DNA of 64,000 nt from Pseudoxanthomonas sp. F37. GTDB lineage: Bacteria; Pseudomonadota; Gammaproteobacteria; Xanthomonadales; Xanthomonadaceae. Below, piece by piece: positions 54,251 to 62,016 of this stretch; positions within the stretch are counted from its first letter, which is position 1; every line of letters begins with the position of its first letter. The notes beneath the pieces were generated by a model. It did no database searches, was not told the DNA's origin, and worked only from the letters and a program-made list of their open reading frames with translations. The translations under genes were made by a program, and so were the position numbers. Location: positions 3,881,001 to 3,945,000 of the forward strand of contig NZ_CP095187.1 in NCBI RefSeq assembly GCF_022965755.1. The letters are read 5' to 3'.

Positions 54251-55516
54251 TTACGCGAACCGCGCCAAGCCATACGGCGCCAGCGGTATCTCCGTCGCCT
54301 CACCCGCCATCAACTGATCGAGCAGGCGCCCGGTCACCGGCCCCTGCGTCAGCCCCAGGTGGCCATGCCCGGTGGCGAGGAAGATCTCTTCGCCCGGCAC
54401 CCGGTCGATGATCGGCAGCGAATCCGGCGTGCACGGCCGATTGCCCGCCCATTCCGAGACCGGCTGGCCGGTGATGCCCGGGAACAGCTTGCGCGCCTCG
54501 GGGTCGAGCCTGCGGATCAGGTGATAGTGGGGATCGCGGTCGAGCGCGGTCAGTTCCTTGATGCTGGTCATGCGGATGCCCGCCTGCATGGGCGAAACCA
54601 CCATGTAGCGCTCGGCCCACAGCGTGGGCCGCCCCACCACGGCCTGCGCCTGCGGATACATCAGGTGATAACCGCGCGCGGGAATCACCGGGATCTTCAG
54701 CCCGAACGGCCGCAGCAGCGCGTTGCTCCACGCACCCGCCGCCACCACGACCCGGCCCGCATGCACCGGACCATGGTCGGTATCGACCTGGTAGCCGCCA
54801 TCGCGGCGCGTGATCGACGATACGCTCGCGGTCAGCGGCACGGCGCCGCGCGCGCTCAGATGATTGAACAGGCGCCGGCAGAAATCGCCCGGGTCGCGCA
54901 TGGCCAGCGATTCGCGCTGGAACACCGCGCGCTGGAAACCGGCGCCGATCCCCGGCTCCAGCTCGCGCAGCTGCGCGGCATCCAGCACGTCGAAGGCGAC
55001 GCCGTGCCTGCGCATCAGGTCGCGCTCCCACTCGCCCTTGGCGAACGTCTGCTGCTCGCTGTAGACGTGCAGGTAACCGGTGTGCGCGATCAGGTCCTGC
55101 GCCTGGATGCGCTCGCCCAGGGCCAGCCACGCCTCGCGCGAAGCGCGGTTGATCGCGCTCAGCGCGTCGATGATCGGCAGCACGTGCTGAGAACGTCCCT
55201 GCACCAGGAACTGCAGCAGCCAGCGGGCGTACGAAGGGCTGACGCCCCAGTCCAGCTTCAGCGGCGCCAGCGGGTTGGCGAGCATGCGCAGCGCCTTCAC
55301 CACGATGCCCGGCGTCGACTGCGGCATGACGTTGCCGACCGAAATCGAACCGGCATTGCCGAACGAGGTCTCGCCCGCCGGGCCTTTGGGATCGATCAGC
55401 GTGCAGGACAGGCCGCGGTCCAGCAGGTGGTGGGCCGTGGACAGGCCGACGATGCCGCTGCCGATCACCGCGACATCGGTGGTCTGCGGCGGGCGGGAGG
55501 AGGGGGAGGAAGTCAT
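54251..55516 (-). CDS. FAD-dependent D-amino acid dehydrogenase (DadA-like)
   Basis: 421 residues. FAD-binding motif GSGIVGLSTAHHLLDRG starts near residue 19, and the C-terminal FAD loop reads FLATGHGHLGLTQGPVTGRLL. GETSFGNAGSISVGNVMPQS and WAGNRPCTPDSLPIIDR are typical of DadA. These enzymes oxidise D-amino acids, best D-alanine, at the inner membrane, passing electrons to quinone. Its ATG overlaps the stop of the VanX-fusion gene (ATGA), so D-Ala released by that protein would be its natural substrate. That functional link is inferred. Confidence 0.88.
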   Translation of the reverse strand: MTSSPSSRPPQTTDVAVIGSGIVGLSTAHHLLDRGLSCTLIDPKGPAGETSFGNAGSISVGNVMPQSTPGIVVKALRMLANPLAPLKLDWGVSPSYARWLLQFLVQGRSQHVLPIIDALSAINRASREAWLALGERIQAQDLIAHTGYLHVYSEQQTFAKGEWERDLMRRHGVAFDVLDAAQLRELEPGIGAGFQRAVFQRESLAMRDPGDFCRRLFNHLSARGAVPLTASVSSITRRDGGYQVDTDHGPVHAGRVVVAAGAWSNALLRPFGLKIPVIPARGYHLMYPQAQAVVGRPTLWAERYMVVSPMQAGIRMTSIKELTALDRDPHYHLIRRLDPEARKLFPGITGQPVSEWAGNRPCTPDSLPIIDRVPGEEIFLATGHGHLGLTQGPVTGRLLDQLMAGEATEIPLAPYGLARFA

Positions 55517-57762
55517 TGGATCGGAACGTCGTACGCGGTCTGTGGGGAGGGCTCGGGCCGGAAGGTGAAGTGCCACCATTCCATCGGGTAATTATGGAAC
55601 CCGTGCCGCGCCATCGCATCGAGCAGGCGCTCGCGGTTGGCCTTCTGCTCAGGCGACAGGTCGGCATGCGCGGTGTTGGCGCGGGGATCGAAGAAGTCGA
55701 ACGGCGTGCCCATGTCCAGGTCGACACAGCGGCCTTGCCCACACCGCGTCAGGGTGAGGTCCAGCGTGGCCCCGCGGCTGTGTCCGGAGGTCTCGGCGAT
55801 GTAGCCGTCCAGTAGCCGCGCCTTGTCCAGGTTCGGGTAGTACGCCGCCTTGGTCCGCTGGTCGCCTGCATCGCGGGCCCAGGCCACGAAGTGCTTCACC
55901 GACCGCACCGGCCGGTAGCAGTCGAACAGCTTCAGCGACAGGCCCTCGCGCTGCACGTCGGCCTGCACCTGGGCCAGCGCCCGCGCCACGGGCGCCAGCA
56001 GCAGGCAGGTATTGGCTTCGTAGCCGGGCACGCGCGCGCCGGTGAAGTTGGCGGTGCCGGCATAGCGCATGTCCAGCTGCACGCCCGGCGCCAGCGATGC
56101 GGCCTCCACCAGGCCCGCGGTGGCCGCATCGGTGGCCGGGGAGATCTCGACCTTCGTCGCGGGCACGTCATCGCACGCCGCCACGCGGGTGAAGGCGAGG
56201 TCCTGGTAGTCGTAGCTGAAGTCCGCTTCGGGATCGACGTGCGAAAGCGCCAGCGTGGTCGACCCGGCATCGGCCGCGAAATGCAGCCAGGGCTCGGCAT
56301 CGACGCTGTCGTCGTCCCAGTCGACCAGCCAGCGCGTGTCCGCCTGCATCACGGTGCCGGTGAGCATCGGCGAGCGCGCCGATGCGAAACGCACGCGATC
56401 GCCCTGCGCGCAGAGCGTGGCATCGCCGAACCACGGATCCCGATAGCGGCCCGTCCAGGCGGCCAGCGCCGCGGCGGTCGCGGGGACGCGACGACGGGTG
56501 TCGGGCTTCGGTTTGGCGGCGCGTTCGTCCGCGCGCTCCAGGTCGAGCAACCTGGCGTAGTGCGCCACGCTGTGCGCCTCGCCCGGCCGGGTGATCTGCT
56601 TGGTCAGGACCTGGCCCAGCACCGTACGCGCGGCCTCGCCTTCGCCGTTGATCAGGATGACGATGCCGGTGCGCTGGTCGGGCAGCAGGATCACCGAGGA
56701 ATACATGCCCGCCAGCGTCCCGGTGTGGGCCACCTTCCAGGCGCCATCCACGTCGGACAGCCGCCATCCGTAGCCATAGGCGGAGAAGTGGCTGTTGTCC
56801 CAGGCGCGCATGCGCGCGCTCACCGGCATCGGCATGTGGGCCGTCCACACCGCCTTGCGCTGCGCGGGCGACAACCAGGCCGGCTGCGCCTCCGGCGACA
56901 GCCACATGCGCACCCACGCCAGCATGTCGCCCAGACTGCAACGGATGCCGCCGGCGGCCATGGAGGTGACGTTGGGCACGGTGGCCCCGTCCTCGCGGAT
57001 GACCCGGTTGCCCTGCGGCGTGCGCATGTGCGGCTGCGCGACGTTGCCGACCTCGGCGCGGTTCCATTCGCCGACCTGGCAACGCGACAGCCCGAGCGGC
57101 TGGAACAGTTCGCGCTTGACCAGCGCTTCGTACGGCGCCCCACCCGCCGCCGCGGCCACTTCGCCGGCCACGACGTACAGCAGGTTGTCGTACGCGTAGG
57201 CGGCACGGAAGCTGTGCGTGGGCTTCAGGTGCTGCAGGCCGGCGATGATGTCGGCGCGGGTGAACCGGTTGGGCTCCGGCCACAGCATCAGGTCGCCAGC
57301 GCCCAGTCCCAGGCCGCTGTTGTGGATCAGCAGGTCGCGCACCTGCATCTGCTGCGTGACCCAGGGGTCGTGCATGCGGAACTGCGGCAGGTGCCGGGTC
57401 ACCGGGTCGTCCCACTTCAGCCTGCCGGCATCGACCAGGCGCGCCAGCACGCCGGCCGTCATCGCCTTGCTGTTGGAGGCGATCTTGAACAGCGTGGCGT
57501 TGTCGATCGGCTCTCCGCCGCCGGCTTCGAGTTCGCCCAGGGTGCGCGTGTAGACGATCTCGCCGTCGCGGACCACGCCTACGGCCAGCCCGGGCAGGCG
57601 GTAGTGCGCGAAGACCTCCTCGACCATGCGGTCGCGGGCCGTACGCAGACCGTCGTCGCCGGCCAGCGCCTGGCCGCCACCCAGTGCCGACAGGGCCAGC
57701 AGCATCGCGCATGCCCGCCGCCATCCCCGGGAGGGGCGCCGCATGTCCATTGTCTTTCGCAC
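55513..57762 (-). CDS. Fusion of class C-type serine hydrolase and VanX-type D-Ala-D-Ala dipeptidase
   Basis: 749 residues. A signal peptide ends near residue 35. A beta-lactamase/DD-peptidase domain (about 38-395) has S96-N-S-K99, Y191-D-N193 and H346-T-G. A DUF3471-like region follows at about 425-525. The C-terminal M15 dipeptidase domain (about 535-749) has zinc ligands H661 and D668 in SGHSRGATLD, and E728 with H731 in EWWHF. All catalytic residues of both parts are present. It should trim D-Ala-containing peptides in the periplasm. GTG 57762, 7 bases after GGAGGA, is preferred over ATG 57750. Confidence 0.9.
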   Translation of the reverse strand: MRKTMDMRRPSRGWRRACAMLLALSALGGGQALAGDDGLRTARDRMVEEVFAHYRLPGLAVGVVRDGEIVYTRTLGELEAGGGEPIDNATLFKIASNSKAMTAGVLARLVDAGRLKWDDPVTRHLPQFRMHDPWVTQQMQVRDLLIHNSGLGLGAGDLMLWPEPNRFTRADIIAGLQHLKPTHSFRAAYAYDNLLYVVAGEVAAAAGGAPYEALVKRELFQPLGLSRCQVGEWNRAEVGNVAQPHMRTPQGNRVIREDGATVPNVTSMAAGGIRCSLGDMLAWVRMWLSPEAQPAWLSPAQRKAVWTAHMPMPVSARMRAWDNSHFSAYGYGWRLSDVDGAWKVAHTGTLAGMYSSVILLPDQRTGIVILINGEGEAARTVLGQVLTKQITRPGEAHSVAHYARLLDLERADERAAKPKPDTRRRVPATAAALAAWTGRYRDPWFGDATLCAQGDRVRFASARSPMLTGTVMQADTRWLVDWDDDSVDAEPWLHFAADAGSTTLALSHVDPEADFSYDYQDLAFTRVAACDDVPATKVEISPATDAATAGLVEAASLAPGVQLDMRYAGTANFTGARVPGYEANTCLLLAPVARALAQVQADVQREGLSLKLFDCYRPVRSVKHFVAWARDAGDQRTKAAYYPNLDKARLLDGYIAETSGHSRGATLDLTLTRCGQGRCVDLDMGTPFDFFDPRANTAHADLSPEQKANRERLLDAMARHGFHNYPMEWWHFTFRPEPSPQTAYDVPIQ

Positions 57763-57808
57763 GCTTGCTTCCTCCGCCACCGTCGCGGCGTCGCGTTGGT
57801 ACCGATGC

Positions 57809-57839
57809 GGCGCGGCCGGCCCTGGGGACCGGCCGCGCC
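57809..57839. other. G+C-rich hairpin between receptor and hydrolase genes
   Basis: 11-bp perfect stem GGCGCGGCCGG/CCGGCCGCGCC with a 9-base loop, in the 97-bp gap. No T-run follows, so it may only reduce read-through or protect the upstream mRNA end. Confidence 0.6.
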
Positions 57840-57859
57840 TGGGGGCTGCGTACCGCTGC

Positions 57860-60735
57860 TCAGCGGAACTTGTATTCGACCAGCAGGCTGTACGCACGCC
57901 CGCGCGGATCGGCGATACGCGTCTCCCAGCCCGCGCCCGCGGCATAGTCGTTCATGTGCGCGGTGAACGGCGGATCCTCGTCGGTGAGGTTCTTCACGCC
58001 CAGGGTCAGCTTCATGTTGTCGAACCCGGAGTACGCCAAGCTGTAGTTGTACGTGGTGTAGTGGGAGACGCGCGGATTCCAGTTCTCGGGGATGTAGCTG
58101 CCGTTGCGCACGCTGATGGGGAGCTCGTCGTTGTAGCCGTCGCGGTAGATCTGGCTGAACGTGTGCGCCCAGTCGCCCTTCTGCCAGACGAAGTTGAGCG
58201 TGTGCTTCCACTTGATGGGCAGGTTGTAGTAACGGACGTAGTCGCCCACCAGGCTCTCGGTGTACGGCAGCGATTCCAGCGCCTTGGTCTTGAAGGTGTT
58301 GATGTAGCTGCCGTTGAGGTTGAGGCGCCAGCTGCCACCGGCCAGTTCGCCCATGACGTTGCCGTCGATCTCGATGCCCCGCATCAGGCTTCCGCCCGAG
58401 TTGATGTAACGGCGGTCGATGGCGACCACCTCGCCGCTGGCGTCACGGATCCAGTTGGCGGAGAACAGATCGTAGTAATCGATCAGCGTATCCAGGTCCG
58501 CTCCGCGGATGGTGTTTTCGCGTTCGATCTCCCACCAGTCGACGCTGACATTCATCCAGTCCACGGGAGCCAGGACCACACCGAAACTCTTCTGGGTGGA
58601 TTCTTCCGGCTCCAGATCCTCCTTGCCGCCGGTCAGGATGTCGGGCCTGATGGACTCGCACCCCGGGATGCTCGCATCGGCCACGCCGCCGGGGCAGGTC
58701 GCGGGATCCGCGAGGTCCAGGCCGGTGTAGGGGCTTGCGGTGACGCCATTGAACAGCTGGTTGAACGAAGGCACCTTGAAGCCCGTGCTGTAGGCGCCCC
58801 GGAACGCGACGCCTTCGATGGGCTGGTACTTGAAGGACACCTTCGGGTTGGTGGTGCTGCCGAAGCCGTCGTACTCGTCGTAGCGCGCTGCCAGCGTCAT
58901 GTCGAAGTTGGCGGTGATGGGCAGGTAGACTTCCGCGAACACCGCCTTGATGTCGCGGCTGACGTCATCGAGGATGTTCACGTTGTCGAACGGCGCGTTG
59001 AAGATCAGCGACGCCTCGGACGTGGTGTTGCCGTCGAACTTGAACTCCTCCCGGCGCAGGTCGAAGCCGGTCGCGGCCAGCACGTCGCCGCCCGGCAGCG
59101 AGAAGCCCAGGCTTCCGGAGAACGATGCATCCAGGGTGGTGACGATCGACTCGCCGCCGTACAGCCGCACGCCGCGCGCGGACGCCGCCGCCAGGCCCGC
59201 CATCGCTTCGGCCGACTGGCTCTGGCCGGGCAGCAGGAACGGGTTCAGGATGCCGTCGCCGAGCAGCTGCTGCAGGTTGGCCGTGTAGAAATAGCCACCG
59301 CCCAGCTCGGACCACGACTCGCTGGAGGCGCGCGACAGGCCGACGTTGTAGTCCCAGCTGCCGATGAACTTGCCTTCGAAGGCGGCCAGCAGGCGATAGG
59401 CCTTGGTGGTCGTGTCGATCTGGCGGTAGCCGCACTCGATGCAGCGCCAGCGGTAGGCGATGCGGTTGCCGTAGGTGATGCCCCCCGGCCCGAAGTAGTC
59501 GACCAGGGCGCCGTACAGCATGTCGTACGTGTCCTGGGTGGTCGCATTCAGCGGGAACCAGGTGTTGGGGTTGAACGCGGCCGTGGCGCTGGTGCTGGAC
59601 GAGATCTGGTTGGGTTCGAAGATCTTGGTGACATCGACCTGCGAGCCCATGAACTCGACGTAGGCCTGGTGGTCGTCGTTGATCTTGAACGTCGCGCGGC
59701 CGATGAAATCCACGCTCTCCTGCGGCTGCTGGATGACCGCGGCGGCGGGGTAGTCCCAGGCGCACGCGTACTTGGACCCGGGCACGTTCCACAGCCGGTA
59801 GTCGTAAGCCCCCATGGCGTCGCCGCCGGATTCGCAGCCACCGCCGCCCGGCAGGTTCAGGATGTTGATGGCGCTCTGCCGCGCCGTGCCCTGGGGATCC
59901 TGCAGACCGGTCCCGATCATCCCGCCCGACAGGCCGAAGATCGTGGCGAACGGCGTGCCGCGCGTGTCCGGCGACAGGCCCCGGTCGGGCTGGAAGGCGT
60001 TGGAGAAATCGCGGTCGCTGCCGCGCAGGATGTCGTTCTTCTTGAAGGTCAGCGAACCGAAGACGTTCCAGCGGTCCTGGTCCAGGTCGCCCCAGCCGGC
60101 CAGCAGGTTGGTCCGGTAGATGTTGCCGCCCCCTCCTCGGTGGCGTCCACGAACGCCGAGGCCTCCAGGCCCGTGTAGTCGGACTTGGTGATGAAGTTGA
60201 TCACGCCGCCGATGGCGTCGGTACCGTAGACCGCCGAAGCACCGTCACGCAGCACCTCCACCCGCTCGATCGCCGCGAAGGGAATCGAATTCAGGTCCAC
60301 CGCACGGCCCTTCAGGCCATGGGTCGCGACCCGGCGCCCATTCAACAGCACCAGCGTGGCGTCGGCCCCCTGGCCGCGCAGGTTGGCGCCGGACACGCCG
60401 TTGTTGCCGCGTTGTTCGTCGCTGACGATGCCGGCGTTGCTGGCCAGGTTGTCGGACGAATTGCCCGCGATGTTCAGGAACATCAGCAGCTGCTCTGCCG
60501 ACGAGATGCCCAGGGCGTCGATGCGCTCCTTCTGCAGCACCGTGATCGGCAACTGGGTCTCGATCTCGGTGCGCTTGATGCGCGAGCCGGTGACCGTGAC
60601 CGTGTCCAGGGTGCGCGCCGTGCCTTCGGGAGCGGACGCCGCGTCCTGCGCAAGCCCGATGCCGGGAATGGCGAGCCCCAGCATGATGGCGGCGGCGAGA
60701 TGGCTTGGCTTGAGCGGAAGGGAGCGAGTGGGCAT
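57860..60735 (-). pseudogene. TonB-dependent receptor, frameshifted as sequenced
   Basis: Signal peptide ends GIGLAQ, TonB box LDTVTVTG is at residues 43-50, and the plug domain has NIAGNSSDNLASNAG and VYGTDAIGGVINFITKSDY. The frame breaks at a run of five C (60129-60133, plus strand). One extra base restores FVDATEEGGGNIYRTNLLAGW and a 958-residue protein ending LLVEYKFR, a normal barrel terminus. As given, it is split into a 228-codon head and a long tail frame. It would import a ligand across the outer membrane. Context suggests peptidoglycan peptides. Sequencing error and true pseudogene are both possible. Confidence 0.85.
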
Positions 60736-61098
60736 GCGGGATCTCCGGGCTGAAAGGACGCTGCATTACGTGGTCGATACGATGCGCTGCATTGCGCGGA
60801 GCACGTCGCCCCGGGGATGGCGTGGACGGTGGGTCCTGGCAGGACATGGACACCGCACCGATGCATCCCAGGAACGTATGGATCCCCATCCGTGCCATCC
60901 GGCGCATCCCGTTCCGGACGCGCATTGCAGGCATTGCCTGATGTTTCGGTTGTTGCACCGGCACCCCCGCCGGCTTACCTCACCGCCGGCCCGTGCAGCG
61001 GCCGGCGGAAAACCCCTTTCCCAGCGGTGTAGCACGCCCCTCACATTGAGTCAATAAATTATTCTCGCCTCACAAAAAAACGGACTGGAATATTCCTG
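60736..61098 (-). promoter_or_regulatory. Upstream region of the TonB receptor with promoter candidate
   Basis: 363 bp without a supported gene. The part nearest the amidase gene is A+T-rich. On the minus strand TTGACT (61054-61049), a 17-bp spacer and TACACC (61031-61026) could drive the receptor-hydrolase-dehydrogenase genes, leaving a roughly 285-base leader. A run of seven A (T on the minus strand) at 61074-61080 follows the amidase gene and may mark its terminator. Confidence 0.4.
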
Positions 61099-61875
61099 TC
61101 AGGGCGATGCCGGGGCCGGCGCCGGCATGTCGGCAGCACGCGTGAGCGCATGCAGGATGCGCAGGTCCTGCGCGTCCAGTTCGGTGCCTTCCATGCCGCG
61201 AAAACGGTGGTGGAACGCGCGCACGGTATCGGCGCGGTCGTCGACGGCATAGCCGATGGCCTGCAATGCGAGCCAGGGATCGAATCCGGCCGGCGGATCC
61301 TGCGTGGCATCGGCCGGCCACAGGCCGAAGCCCGCGTCGTGCAGGCGTTTCCACGGGAACAGCGGACCCGGATCGATCTTGCGCGTCGGCGCCAGGTCCG
61401 AATGGCCGATGATCTGCGTGGGCGGAATGCGCAGACGCGTGGTCAGGTCGCGCAGCAGCACGATCAGGCTGTCGATCTGCGCATCGGGGAACGGACTTTT
61501 GCCGTCGTTGTCGATCTCGATGCCGATGGAGGCGTTGTTGACGTCGGTGATCGCGCCCCAGCGTCCTGAGCCCGCATGCCAGGCACGCTTTGCGTCGCTG
61601 ACCAGCTGGTAGATCTTTCCGTCCTTGCCGAGCAGGTAGTGCGAACTGACACGTCCTCCGCTGTTGCGGCTGCGCAGCGTGTCCAGCGACTGCTCGACGG
61701 ACTCCTGCTCGGTGTAGTGCAGCACGATGACCACGGGCCGGCGTTCATCGAAGTTCTTCGACGGCACCCAGGTGGCCAGCGGGTTGCGCGGACCGCTGTG
61801 CGCGCAGGCGGCCAGCAGTACGGTCATGGCGGCGACGGCCAGGATGCGCCGCGCGGGCGGGACGGACAGGGTCAT
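61099..61875 (-). CDS. AmpD-like N-acetylmuramoyl-L-alanine amidase, lipoprotein
   Basis: 258 residues. Lipobox LLAAC (cysteine 24) anchors it to a membrane. The amidase_2 domain (about 45-175) has zinc ligands H53 in VIVLHYTE, H158 in IIGHSDLAP and D168 in RKIDPG, with E120 in SIGIEID. A C-terminal segment of about 70 residues (LALQAIGYAVDD) resembles the peptidoglycan-binding tail of AmiD. It separates the peptide stem from muramic acid. Same strand and directly upstream of the receptor/VanX/DadA genes. Confidence 0.92.
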   Translation of the reverse strand: MTLSVPPARRILAVAAMTVLLAACAHSGPRNPLATWVPSKNFDERRPVVIVLHYTEQESVEQSLDTLRSRNSGGRVSSHYLLGKDGKIYQLVSDAKRAWHAGSGRWGAITDVNNASIGIEIDNDGKSPFPDAQIDSLIVLLRDLTTRLRIPPTQIIGHSDLAPTRKIDPGPLFPWKRLHDAGFGLWPADATQDPPAGFDPWLALQAIGYAVDDRADTVRAFHHRFRGMEGTELDAQDLRILHALTRAADMPAPAPASP

Positions 61876-61949
61876 GACGGGTTCCTCCGCAAAGGCAGGG
61901 CTACAGGAATAGCACGGCGCCCGCATCCCTGCGTGCGCGTGCCGCAACA

Positions 61950-61978
61950 AAAGAAAGGCCTGCCGCGAACGGCAGGCC
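61950..61978 (-). terminator. Rho-independent terminator of the Oar-like receptor
   Basis: On the minus strand GGCCTGCCG-TTCG-CGGCAGGCC is followed by TTTCTTTTG. It lies 39 bp after the stop of the receptor gene. Confidence 0.88.
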
Positions 61979-62016
61979 ACGGGAGAGACACAGCTTCGAC
62001 CGCATGCGCTGCGCGA

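Noticed and set aside
57860-59920. Tail frame as an independent short receptor gene
   Set aside because: It has no signal, TonB box or plug, and aligns end to end with the head frame after adding one base.
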